A stretch of DNA of 44,604 nucleotides from UBA7683 sp964643895 (GTDB lineage Bacteria > Patescibacteriota > Saccharimonadia > Saccharimonadales > UBA7683), in the NCBI GenBank assembly GCA_964643895.1, contig CAZXUE010000006.1:1-44604 (forward strand), read 5' to 3'. Below the pieces are notes generated by a model. It had not been told where the DNA came from, ran no database searches, and worked only from the letters and a program-made list of their open reading frames with translations. Positions 14,940 through 22,980 of the stretch are shown here, piece after piece. How positions within the stretch are numbered: the stretch's first letter is position 1; each line of letters starts with the position of its first letter. The translations under genes and the position numbers were made by a program.

Positions 14940-16661
14940 TCAAAAGCCATACTGGCGCATCTGGCCAACATTTGAGACATCGCTGATTTTACTGAGCCGC
15001 CCGTTTGAAAGACTCACCACATAATCTGCGGTCTCCTGACTGGTAGCTATTCGCAGCACGACCAAGTCATCGGCAATAAATCGAAGTGGCGCTGTCAACC
15101 CGCCCACCTTAACCACTATCCTCTCTTCGCCGCTTTTAAGGTTTCGCACCAGGAGCGCTCCTTGACCATCGCGCTGATCCGCCCAAGCCACTTGCTCACC
15201 ATTTGGACTAAGTGCAAAATGAAGCGACGCTCCTGGCCGGCGATCTATTGCCTTGGTTACCCCATTGCCCACTTGCAGCTCAAAGTGTGCACCGCTGTTA
15301 TCTTGCAGCTCCAGCACGTTGTAGTTCGGCCGCGTTGCATAATTGATAAGTTTACCTCCAAGATAGCTCTTTCTATTCCCTGAACCAATGTCAATGCTGG
15401 TAAGTTCAGCGTTTTCGATGGAGCGATAGGGATCGTTTGGCATAAAGAACACTTTGGTTTGTGCCACAACGGCAGCCGCAAAGTAGTTTGTCTGCGCCAG
15501 CTCGGCGAGCCGGCTATTAGCCACATTAAAGCTCATCAGACGGGAAAAGGCGGGATCATCATAGTTAAGCCCCGGGTCTGACTTGGTGTACATCATGGTA
15601 CTATCAACCCAATCAAGCAGTTGGATATCACTACCCTCGTCGATCTTTTTCAGGCTTGCTTTTTCTAGGTCTACCGAGTAAATACCCGCGACTAAACGTC
15701 CGTTTTGAATTTTACCGTCACGGGTTGCCACCAAAAGCGCCTGCTTATTGCCACGGTGAATGGTGAATTGTAGTAGGTTTTCATCTTCTTTGCCGGTTGC
15801 TTCAATAATTTTACGTTGATCAGAGCCATCAAGATTGCTCGAGAAGAGATCGAAGCGTCCATCGCGTTTACTCAGGAAATAATTCTTCTGAGCAGATACG
15901 AGCGAGATCTCGCGGCTCTCGACAGTAGTATCAGTTTCCACTGTTTTGGCGAGATATCCCGGAGCAGTGATGATAACCTCTACCTGTTGTTGATCGGTTG
16001 GCGGTATAATGAGGCTGGCGCGGCCCGAAGCATCGCTTTTAGCGCTGCTTTTTTCAAATTTTATTTCCGCATCGGCTATTGACTGGCCGGAAAGCCAGTT
16101 CTTGATATCAAAGTCGAGCTGAATACCAATTACCTTCATGGCCAGTTGCGGCTTTGTAACACCAAATGAGCTGGTGATTGTTTGCGTAACATCACCGTAG
16201 CCAGCCTTTTGGACTACCACCTTCTGCGGCCCAAGTCGAACCTTTGAGAAGCTCACGCGACCAAAGGAATCCGTCAATGACATGGCTCCGTTTTGTAACT
16301 TTACTGATGCGCGCGAAATCGGTTTATCGGCACCCTGCTCATGAACCGTTACCAAAAGTGTTGAGCGAAAACCAATAAAGTTTAAGATTGGCCACCGTGT
16401 TTTTGGAACTGCAAGTAAACCCGCCACAGCTGTCATAAATAGTAGCAAGCCAAGTAGCATCATCTTCCGCTTAGCTCGCTTTTTTTCTTCCGGTGAGCGT
16501 AATTTTTTGGCAGTCTTCTTTGCCTCTTTTTTAGCACGAGAACTTTGTTTATCAGTATCTTCTAACGTTGTGTCTGAAATATCAACCGTTTCAAGCTCGG
16601 TTTCGTCAAGTTCAAACGATTGTTTTATTGGCTCCTCTGGCTCCTGCATGTGCTTATTCAT
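14940..16661 (-). CDS. membrane-anchored protein with carboxypeptidase-regulatory-like and beta-propeller domains
   Basis: A ~573-residue protein. An acidic N-terminus and a strongly basic stretch (RAKKEAKKTAKKLRSPEEKKRAKRK, ~44-68) precede one membrane segment (~70-86). Two beta-sandwich modules follow with the CarboxypepD_reg/PEGA pattern (PISRASVKLQNG...TDSFGRVSFSKVRLGPQKVVVQKAGY and IADAEIKFEKSSAKSDASGRASLIIP...APGYLAKTV). From ~270 to the end are repeated blades of a TolB/WD40-like propeller (FSSNLDGSDQRKI, HFALSPNGEQVAWADQRDGQGALLVRNLKSG). The propeller would lie outside the membrane. I prefer the ATG of MNKHMQEP to the GTG two codons upstream because GAGGGTGGG lies just before it. It follows the L,D-transpeptidase gene by 15 nt, suggesting a cell-wall role. 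Confidence 0.75.
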   Translation of the reverse strand: MNKHMQEPEEPIKQSFELDETELETVDISDTTLEDTDKQSSRAKKEAKKTAKKLRSPEEKKRAKRKMMLLGLLLFMTAVAGLLAVPKTRWPILNFIGFRSTLLVTVHEQGADKPISRASVKLQNGAMSLTDSFGRVSFSKVRLGPQKVVVQKAGYGDVTQTITSSFGVTKPQLAMKVIGIQLDFDIKNWLSGQSIADAEIKFEKSSAKSDASGRASLIIPPTDQQQVEVIITAPGYLAKTVETDTTVESREISLVSAQKNYFLSKRDGRFDLFSSNLDGSDQRKIIEATGKEDENLLQFTIHRGNKQALLVATRDGKIQNGRLVAGIYSVDLEKASLKKIDEGSDIQLLDWVDSTMMYTKSDPGLNYDDPAFSRLMSFNVANSRLAELAQTNYFAAAVVAQTKVFFMPNDPYRSIENAELTSIDIGSGNRKSYLGGKLINYATRPNYNVLELQDNSGAHFELQVGNGVTKAIDRRPGASLHFALSPNGEQVAWADQRDGQGALLVRNLKSGEERIVVKVGGLTAPLRFIADDLVVLRIATSQETADYVVSLSNGRLSKISDVSNVGQMRQYGF

Positions 16662-16676
16662 TCCCACCCTCGTCGC

Positions 16677-18299
16677 CTATGCGTGCACGATTACTTTAGT
16701 ACCAACTGGAGCCCATTCAAAAATCCACTGGGCATCTGCATTTGTCATATTAACGCAGCCATGACTTGCCGGCGCTCCGAACTTTTCACGCCACCAAGCT
16801 CCGTGCAGCGCATAGTCTTGATAGAAGTAGCTAACCCATTCTACGTTTGGAATATTATAGTAACTGCCATCAGCTTTTGAACCACCCTGCATCGTCTGAG
16901 AACGAACCCTTAACCATATTGCGTATTCGCCCACCGGTGTTTCATGGCCACGCATGCCCGAAGCTATAAGAAAGTTCTTAATTGGCGTTGCTTTTTCGTA
17001 CGCAGTTGTCCGCTGTTCACTTAAATCAACTTCAATCCACTTATCGTATGCGTTCATATTTACTGTTTGATAGGCTGCTACTTTGATGTTCATAGTCTGG
17101 GCACTATCTTGCTTCGCTTTCAGCGACTGTGCAATTGCGTCAGCTAGCACATTCTTATCAGCCAGTTCAGTACCGTCACGGCCAGACTGCAACACAACTT
17201 CCGCACCAGTAGTCTCATCTTTGAGAACTTTTTTATCAACAGGAGCCTGTGAGATTTTTTTGCCAATACCATCTACGTAGCTTTGGATCTTGGCGACATC
17301 AATGATGAGCTTAATGTTACCATCCTCCTGCGGCGTTGGAGTTACCCAAGATGCAATATCGCTTGGTCTCGCCTGATAGTTATAGCCAAGTCCAGCAAGA
17401 GTTACTCGGCGCGAAACAAGTGTATTAGCATCCGCAAGTAGCGGTTCTAGCTTCGCTTTAGTAATAGTCGGCGCCTTTGCTGCGGTCGCAACGGTCAGCG
17501 TTGCGGTTTGTAGTTGTGAGGCAGTGTTCTGGATTTGGAGTTTTAGTTTTTTTGCATCTGCGCCTTGCCCGTCGGCTTGTTCAGTAATTGCGAAGTTGCT
17601 ACTGTCAGAATTAAACTGAAGTTGTGCGTCCTGTGGAGCCTTACTAAGCTCTGGCAGGTGCGTCTCGAGGTACTGCCCAAGTAAGGTATCGTTAATGGTT
17701 ACAACAGCCGGAACATCCTCGCTCTTCCAAAACGCTAGTTTAGCAAGTAAACCTCTCTGGCGTTTAGCCTGCAGCGCTCGGTCGATTGTTTGGTCAATAT
17801 CAACCTTCAAGCCTATCTCTTGCGCCTTCGGCTCAAGCGTTTTTTCGCCAGTTTGTAGCTTAAGAGAAAAGTCCTCAAGCTGCTGCTCGAGTTGGCCTTT
17901 CAGTTCAGCACGTGTTTTTACTGAGGATGCAATGCTTGCCACCTTCACATTCGGTAGAGTTTTATCTTTGAAATACTGGCTTAGCACACCACTTAGCACC
18001 AAGGCAATGAGTGCCACTACACCAGCCACGAGACCTGCAATCTTAGGCCAACGCTTCTGTTTGAGTTGTTTCAGCCCATCATGAGATCTATCGGATCTCT
18101 TCTGTTTTCTTGTATGGGTTTTTGCTTTTACCGATCGCTCAGGCGTATGCTCGGCTGGCACATCTACAGCAATATCCGCCTCCGCTGTAGTTGGTTCAGG
18201 AATGTGCGGCGCTTGTGGTACCACCTCAACTTCCACAGATGTTTGTTCTGCAGCTATTTTCTCCTGTTTCTCCGAATGTTCATGCCCTGATTTTGCCAT
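16677..18299 (-). CDS. L,D-transpeptidase (YkuD) with N-terminal PG-binding-like domains
   Basis: A 540-residue protein with a ~85-residue charged cytoplasmic part, one membrane segment near 86-106 and a long exported region with two alpha/beta repeats resembling PG_binding_4 domains. The C-terminal ~130 residues form a YkuD catalytic domain: WIEVDLSEQRTTAYE opening, YALHGAWW, and the active-site motif ASHGCVNM with the nucleophilic Cys about 25 residues before the end. Such enzymes make 3-3 cross-links or attach proteins to peptidoglycan on the outer face. Together with murC and the FtsB-like gene it shows a wall-building organism. The next gene is co-directional, 15 nt away. Confidence 0.9.
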   Translation of the reverse strand: MAKSGHEHSEKQEKIAAEQTSVEVEVVPQAPHIPEPTTAEADIAVDVPAEHTPERSVKAKTHTRKQKRSDRSHDGLKQLKQKRWPKIAGLVAGVVALIALVLSGVLSQYFKDKTLPNVKVASIASSVKTRAELKGQLEQQLEDFSLKLQTGEKTLEPKAQEIGLKVDIDQTIDRALQAKRQRGLLAKLAFWKSEDVPAVVTINDTLLGQYLETHLPELSKAPQDAQLQFNSDSSNFAITEQADGQGADAKKLKLQIQNTASQLQTATLTVATAAKAPTITKAKLEPLLADANTLVSRRVTLAGLGYNYQARPSDIASWVTPTPQEDGNIKLIIDVAKIQSYVDGIGKKISQAPVDKKVLKDETTGAEVVLQSGRDGTELADKNVLADAIAQSLKAKQDSAQTMNIKVAAYQTVNMNAYDKWIEVDLSEQRTTAYEKATPIKNFLIASGMRGHETPVGEYAIWLRVRSQTMQGGSKADGSYYNIPNVEWVSYFYQDYALHGAWWREKFGAPASHGCVNMTNADAQWIFEWAPVGTKVIVHA

Positions 18300-18444
18300 A
18301 GCAATCTCGTTTTTGCTCTTACCTTCACCTTATCATGCTTATTATACCGCATACGCTTGATATTCAAGCATATTTTTTACAACTGTTCACCAGATAGAAG
18401 CTCTCGCTACCTTGAGTTAAAAAGTTAAGAATGTTTTAATAATT

Positions 18445-18590
18445 CACGACGTGGAAGTCACGTAAGATTGGCTACTCATTATGCCCCTAATGTGTAGCTA
18501 CATCTGTCGGAAGCGGCCGATCGCAGTCTTTGTTACCACGATCGGCCGCCAAGACCACGCTCATCACACAGCACTCTGGTGCTGTTTTTG
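18445..18590 (+). ncRNA. candidate orphan structured RNA with its own promoter and terminator
   Basis: This 328-base gap between two minus-strand genes contains, in order on the plus strand: a possible promoter (TTGAGT 18413, 17 nt, TTTAAT), a small hairpin ACGTG/CACGT, a 10-bp palindrome TGTAGCTACA (18493-18502), a perfect 11-bp GC-rich stem (GCGGCCGATCG 18513-18523 / CGATCGGCCGC 18539-18549) and a rho-independent terminator. No reading frame with a good start fits. It matches no tmRNA, 6S, SRP or RNase P signature I can recognise. Confidence 0.45.
18568..18589 (+). terminator. rho-independent terminator of the candidate RNA
   Basis: The 7-bp stem ACAGCAC / GTGCTGT with loop TCTG is followed by TTTTT on the plus strand. 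The two neighbouring genes are on the minus strand, so it must serve a plus-strand transcript. Confidence 0.75.
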
Positions 18591-18627
18591 TATGGATCGC
18601 GTATGAACGATATCTGCGTTGCAAGAT

Positions 18628-19101
18628 CTACTGCTCGCCCGCTTGTTGTGCCGTACCCGCCAAGGCTATAAATCTTTCAACAACATCTGAGAGAGCTGGT
18701 TCATTTTCCGCGTCGAAGTCTGGACACGTATCTAGTATTACCAAGTCCGAATCCTTCTCGCTGCCAAGATTTTCATACCAATAAATCACGCCACTCGGTA
18801 CCTCACCGGTCCAGCCTGGTTCCAGAAATCTTTCAGCTATATCACCAGTTTGAAGGTCCACTGTTCGCAATTTACCGAAACCATCCTTAACCTCTAAGCT
18901 TAGTGGGTTACCATCCCCAATATAGGCACACGGCCGCATCTTAGTACGAACTTCAAGCAAGGCACGATCTTTATCTTTATATCCTGGCGACCTTAGAAGA
19001 TGAATGTTAATTCCATCTTCAGCTATAGTCTCTAGTACCTCACTACCTTCTGGTAGATGTTGCTCGTATGTAGTCTGGCCGGTGTTTATTTTTTCTAACA
19101 T
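18628..19101 (-). CDS. cupin-like protein, function unknown
   Basis: A 157-residue soluble protein rich in beta-prone stretches. The second half, with ERFLEPGWTGEVPSGVIYWYENLGSEKDSDLVILDTCPDF, resembles a small cupin-type barrel in which a proline-gly strand leads to a YWYEN-like edge and a D-x-CPDFD closing motif. The metal-binding His of classical cupins are not evident, so an enzymatic role is doubtful. It follows the dehydrogenase genes on the same strand but has its own strong promoter with a leaderless start (TATCAT 6 nt before the ATG). Confidence 0.55.
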   Translation of the reverse strand: MLEKINTGQTTYEQHLPEGSEVLETIAEDGINIHLLRSPGYKDKDRALLEVRTKMRPCAYIGDGNPLSLEVKDGFGKLRTVDLQTGDIAERFLEPGWTGEVPSGVIYWYENLGSEKDSDLVILDTCPDFDAENEPALSDVVERFIALAGTAQQAGEQ

Positions 19102-19107
19102 ACTTTG

Positions 19108-19136
19108 ATGATAGCACTTTATTATATATTTGTCAA
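19108..19136 (-). promoter_or_regulatory. consensus-like promoter with leaderless start
   Basis: On the minus strand TTGACA (19136-19131), exactly 17 nt, TATCAT (19113-19108), then CAAAGT and the ATG at 19101. The start site expected 7 nt past the -10 box is the A of the ATG. There is no Shine-Dalgarno. Confidence 0.75.
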
Positions 19137-19155
19137 ATATAGTAGCCTGGTGTGC

Positions 19156-20055
19156 TCACTTTTTGAGAACGTTTAGTGGGTCACCATTTAGGTACGATTC
19201 GACATTTCGAACTAAAATCTCTAGCCCGTTAGCGGACGCTTGTTTCGTAACGCCAGCCACATGCGGAGTAACAAGAATTTTTTGGTTTGCCAAACATTTC
19301 TTATAAAAGTCATTACTCACGTCAAAGAGTGGCTCAGGATCACAGTCAATTGCTGCACCAGCCAGCCTATCTAGATCCAAAGCGCTTGATAAACCATTTA
19401 CATCGTATGTAAAAGGACGAGCGAAGGTAATATAGAAGGAGCCTTTTTTCATAGACATGAAGAAGCCTTCATCAAGTAGGTTTTTGCTTGAGCTGTTACA
19501 GTTAAGTGCGTTTACCACTATATCTGCGTCGGCAACCTTTGCCTTAAGATCATCACCCCGTTCATAGTATGCAACTTTCACGCCAAACGCTTCGTAGCGC
19601 TCACCTACTTCACTCCCAATAGCTCCATGGCCTATTATTATTGCTTTTTTACCTTCTAGGCTTTCAGTTGATGTGAACGGATGCTGAGTTGTTGTACGCA
19701 AGAAACTTGGAAACTTCCTAAACAAAGAAAGTGTCATGAACACTGTCCATTCAACTATAGATTTACGGTTTCCACCTTGTGCGTTAGCTACGTACACTCC
19801 TTTTTCTGCAAGTTTTTTTGAATCAAATTCGCCGAGTTCAGTATAGGGATAGGTTACGAGTATATTTTCTAGATCGTACAGCGCCTCGGGTAAGAAATCT
19901 CCCCAGGTACAGAGTACGTCATATTTTTTTGCTTTTTTGATCAACTCCTCTTTTGATGAAATTTCAGTATCCACATCTACTTCACCAATCTTTTTAAGTC
20001 GTTCCATCTGCTCTTCGTTGAGCGCAAACGAGCCTGCGAGTAATATTTTCTTCAT
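19156..20055 (-). CDS. D-2-hydroxyacid dehydrogenase (NAD-dependent) family protein
   Basis: A 299-residue member of the D-isomer-specific 2-hydroxyacid dehydrogenase family. The NAD-binding motif IIGHGAIGSEVGERY is followed ~18 residues later by an acidic residue (YYERGDD), indicating NAD rather than NADP. Catalytic positions look intact: Arg in FARPFTYDV, Glu in DCDPEPLFD and His in TPHVAGVT. It would reduce a 2-oxo acid to a D-2-hydroxy acid in the cytoplasm. AAGGAG precedes the ATG. It lies 16 nt after a related gene (20072-21010) and probably shares a transcript with it and with the D-amino-acid oxidase-like gene, which would supply 2-oxo acids. Substrate unknown. Confidence 0.85.
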   Translation of the reverse strand: MKKILLAGSFALNEEQMERLKKIGEVDVDTEISSKEELIKKAKKYDVLCTWGDFLPEALYDLENILVTYPYTELGEFDSKKLAEKGVYVANAQGGNRKSIVEWTVFMTLSLFRKFPSFLRTTTQHPFTSTESLEGKKAIIIGHGAIGSEVGERYEAFGVKVAYYERGDDLKAKVADADIVVNALNCNSSSKNLLDEGFFMSMKKGSFYITFARPFTYDVNGLSSALDLDRLAGAAIDCDPEPLFDVSNDFYKKCLANQKILVTPHVAGVTKQASANGLEILVRNVESYLNGDPLNVLKK

Positions 20056-20071
20056 ATTTCTCCTTAGTATG

Positions 20072-21010
20072 TTAGTTCACCTTATTTGGAAATTCGTTCT
20101 TAGCAGCATTTGTCATATTCTCAACCCACTTCACCATCGCATTATGCATGGTCTGATTAGTTGCCCAAGCGTAGGCTGGCGCTGCCCAGACATTGCCTTC
20201 ATACGCGTTAAACTGCCCTGGTTCGGCCTCAAAACCGAAGCCGTACAATTGACCATCTTTAACCATCTGCAAAATCAGCTCTAGATTAAATAGGTGAGAT
20301 TCAATCGCAACCAGTATTGCTGTGGGATTGAGTGTTTTCAGGCTATTGTTAGTTAAGATGTTTTTGGTTTCATCATTAAGCGACATGGTTGGGAAAATGA
20401 CATCGGCTTCTGATAGCAAAACGTCGATGTCAACCAATCGATGCTCGGACTGCTTTGAGCTACGAGACCAGTAAATCACTTCCATCCCGAGGCCTCTGCA
20501 GCGATCAGCAATCGCTGTACCGATATGGCCTAGGCCTATAATACCCGCCTTTTTACCACGTAGTTCGACACCACGATATTTCATGTAATCTTTATCAAAA
20601 TCAAGCGGGAAGCCATCTTTGATCAGTCTCGGCATCTGGCGTGCAATATTAAGCATCATCATGGTTGCCCATTCCGCAACAGCTTCAGTTGAAAAGTTTT
20701 TAATGTCGCAAATTGGTATATTATTATCGTTTGCATAAAATTTATCGATCCAGTGAGTAGCGGTTGCGGCACCAAAAATACCCTTTAAATTAGGTATGTT
20801 TTTATAATCATCAGATGCGAGCTTCCACTTTACATAATCTGGATTGAGACACAGAATTCTCGCTTCATCACCGTCAAACAGCGCTTTGTTTTCTAAAAGT
20901 GGTGCGATTTCTTTTGTAACTATTGGCTCAACACCTGCCTTCTCAAGCTTTTCTAATAACTCCTCTGTTATCAACTCATCCCACAATGGATCAAATATAA
21001 ATGCCTTCAT
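20072..21010 (-). CDS. D-2-hydroxyacid dehydrogenase-like protein with altered active site
   Basis: A 312-residue homologue of the same family. The Rossmann motif GIIGLGHIGTAIADRC is intact. The active-site positions are not: where the family has an Arg (N-x-x-R-G) this protein reads VAIESHLFN, and where it has the catalytic His (TPHxAxxT) it reads APAYAWATNQT. The Glu position (FEAEPG) is kept. It may bind NAD and substrate without classical chemistry, catalyse a different reaction, or act as a partner of the intact homologue 16 nt downstream. It begins 6 nt after the oxidase gene. Confidence 0.8.
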   Translation of the reverse strand: MKAFIFDPLWDELITEELLEKLEKAGVEPIVTKEIAPLLENKALFDGDEARILCLNPDYVKWKLASDDYKNIPNLKGIFGAATATHWIDKFYANDNNIPICDIKNFSTEAVAEWATMMMLNIARQMPRLIKDGFPLDFDKDYMKYRGVELRGKKAGIIGLGHIGTAIADRCRGLGMEVIYWSRSSKQSEHRLVDIDVLLSEADVIFPTMSLNDETKNILTNNSLKTLNPTAILVAIESHLFNLELILQMVKDGQLYGFGFEAEPGQFNAYEGNVWAAPAYAWATNQTMHNAMVKWVENMTNAAKNEFPNKVN

Positions 21011-21016
21011 CTTTAA

Positions 21017-22120
21017 TTATCCCCTTAAGTTACTGTGTAAAATTTTTGCCTGTTCTGCGATTTTTTGTGCAAAATGTGGCCCGACACTCCAGCCAATACC
21101 ACCGAAACCGTAAGCATGGTGAAGCCTTTCGTGCTTTTCATCAGGCGCGACTCGGATGCCGCCAGCGCTTACCTCTACCCGATAGCCAGCGCTATGAAGC
21201 AAAACTTCTGAGTTTTCGATTAACCCCTCCTTTAGTCCATCTACGATCCCGGTGCTAGCCACCCCATCAAGTAATCGACCTAATCTGTCGAATAACTCTT
21301 TAGCTTCTCGAGCTTCAGGAACTGGACGATCCGGGTCTTCAATATACAGCGCACCACACACCACAGTACCGTCTTCTCGCGGCATCATTATAAGATCCTC
21401 AACGCTCAGTGCTTGTGCGGGATAGTATCCGACTTGCGGTTTAATTACAAAAGTGTGTCCTTTGAAGTAGTTAACCTCTGTGTGATCTAGTGCTTCGGCT
21501 CCGATACCCATTGCATTAATGATAACGCCGTCAAGCTCGTTGAGATCTTCTTCAGATATAACCTTTTGGTTAAATTCTACCCCTAGCTCTTCCGCCTTGT
21601 TAGCCAAGTAGGAAACCGTCTTCCTGCTATTAATGGAAAATGTATTGAATTTAAGTGCCGTATCGCATGCCAGCTCTTCTCCGTCAGGGTCCACAAAAGG
21701 AATGGTTGCTTCCAATTTTTCCTCAGTTGCATGCATAGCATCAGGTAAGCCCTCCGGCCACTCTTGATCCCTGGGGAGTAATTCGACGTTTCCCAGTTCT
21801 AAGACGCCCGTTTCGTGAGGGTCTTGGGCCATTTCAGCATAAAAGCCTCGGCTATGTTCAGCGACCTCTTGAAGTGAAACTCCTCCGAGCAGAGTATCGG
21901 CGTGTTCAGCGGGAACCCACGGTAGAAACTGACCTATTGCATTTGCAGATGTGCTATCTGCGCCACTGCCTGGCTTCCCTTCTCGACTATGTACAGTAAC
22001 CGCATGGCCTTCTCTGGCAAGCTCTATGGCAGTCAACAGGCCTATTACTCCGGCTCCTAGTACGTTGTACCTACCGCTTTGCAGCTCATTGTTACTTTTC
22101 TCGGCCATAATTTCCATCAT
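21017..22120 (-). CDS. FAD-dependent oxidoreductase, D-amino-acid oxidase (DAO) family
   Basis: A 367-residue flavoprotein. The FAD dinucleotide-binding motif YNVLGAGVIGLLTAIELA lies at ~18-35 and is followed by VTVHSRE, the ribose-binding acidic end. The C-terminus has the DAO pattern GYRVEVSAGGIRVAPD and HAYGFGGIGWSVGP, where Gly-rich segments contact FAD. The closest typical activity is oxidation of D-amino acids to 2-oxo acids plus ammonia and H2O2; other DAO-family reactions cannot be excluded. It is the first gene of a run with two D-2-hydroxyacid dehydrogenase homologues. Its start region faces a divergent TrmB-type regulator. AAGGTG is the probable Shine-Dalgarno. Confidence 0.82.
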   Translation of the reverse strand: MMEIMAEKSNNELQSGRYNVLGAGVIGLLTAIELAREGHAVTVHSREGKPGSGADSTSANAIGQFLPWVPAEHADTLLGGVSLQEVAEHSRGFYAEMAQDPHETGVLELGNVELLPRDQEWPEGLPDAMHATEEKLEATIPFVDPDGEELACDTALKFNTFSINSRKTVSYLANKAEELGVEFNQKVISEEDLNELDGVIINAMGIGAEALDHTEVNYFKGHTFVIKPQVGYYPAQALSVEDLIMMPREDGTVVCGALYIEDPDRPVPEAREAKELFDRLGRLLDGVASTGIVDGLKEGLIENSEVLLHSAGYRVEVSAGGIRVAPDEKHERLHHAYGFGGIGWSVGPHFAQKIAEQAKILHSNLRG

Positions 22121-22152
22121 ATGTTATTTATCACCTTCTTTAAACACTTGCT

Positions 22153-22185
22153 CATATTGACATAATATGGTTAAAATGCTAAACT
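22153..22185 (+). promoter_or_regulatory. promoter of the TrmB-type regulator with overlapping dyad
   Basis: TTGACA (22157-22162), 17 nt, TAAACT (22180-22185), then 7 nt to the ATG, so the transcript is leaderless. An inverted repeat CATATT-N5-AATATG (22153-22169) covers the -35 box and lies in the 72-nt region shared with the divergent oxidase gene. It is a good candidate operator for the regulator. Confidence 0.6.
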
Positions 22186-22192
22186 GTTCACT

Positions 22193-22978
22193 ATGTTGAA
22201 CAACAAAAACAATGTTTTGCTTCAGCTGTACAGATTAGGTTTAAGCGCGGATGAGGGTAAAGTATATCTAGCCTTACTTGAACAGCCACTAAGCCATCTT
22301 GAGATTGCGCGTAAAACAGGTGTTAACCGCACAAAAGTGTATCGCATTGCCGACGAACTAATTAAGCGAGGTTTGGTGGCCGAAAACCAAGATGAAACTG
22401 GTCGGCAACTAGCGGCAAACGACCCCGCTAATCTTGAGATTGTTTTGAAAACTGAGGAAGAAGTGGTCGAACGCAAGAAATCTGTTTTAAAAACTGCGCT
22501 GCCTGATCTGCAATCACTCTATATGCTCGGGGATTTGCCTGGCGAAATCGACTTTGAAGTTAACACATACGAAGGCGTGGATGGCTTTAAGCAAATGCTC
22601 TGGAATGAGCTACGGACCGAGGGAGAGGCACTGGTTTTTGGCGACGGAGCGATTCAGGATTTAGTCAACAGCCCACGCTGGGCAGAGAAGCACCGTGAGA
22701 AAACCGTTGCGGCTGGTTATAAAATTCGCGAGATCTTAAACCCCGACGGCAAGCCAAGTGAGTTCACTAAAAACAAAGATTTTATTGAGCAGTCGTACCA
22801 GCGAAGAAGCATCTCCCAAGAGATACTACCCCTTGCCCACCAGCTGTGTATCTACAACAATACTGTTGCGATCTACCACTGGCGTAACGACAAAAAAGTT
22901 GGTGCCGAAATTATCAACAAATCGTTCGCAGATATGCAGCGATCAATATTTGAAAATTATTGGAAGATCGCTGAATGA
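22193..22978 (+). CDS. TrmB-family transcriptional regulator
   Basis: A 261-residue regulator. The N-terminal ~75 residues are a winged helix of TrmB type (LGLSADEGKVYLALLEQPLSHLEIARKTGVNRTKVYRIADELIKRGLV), followed by a helical linker and a ~150-residue C-terminal domain with a PLD-like fold pattern seen in TrmB/Sugar-binding regulators (ANDPANLEIVLKTEEEVVERKK, YEGVDGFKQMLWNELRTEGEALVFGDG). It has no Shine-Dalgarno because the -10 box is only 7 nt before the ATG. Divergence from the oxidase operon suggests it controls that operon and itself. TrmB proteins in archaea often sense sugars; ligand here unknown. Confidence 0.85.
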   Translation: MLNNKNNVLLQLYRLGLSADEGKVYLALLEQPLSHLEIARKTGVNRTKVYRIADELIKRGLVAENQDETGRQLAANDPANLEIVLKTEEEVVERKKSVLKTALPDLQSLYMLGDLPGEIDFEVNTYEGVDGFKQMLWNELRTEGEALVFGDGAIQDLVNSPRWAEKHREKTVAAGYKIREILNPDGKPSEFTKNKDFIEQSYQRRSISQEILPLAHQLCIYNNTVAIYHWRNDKKVGAEIINKSFADMQRSIFENYWKIAE

Positions 22979-22980
22979 TA

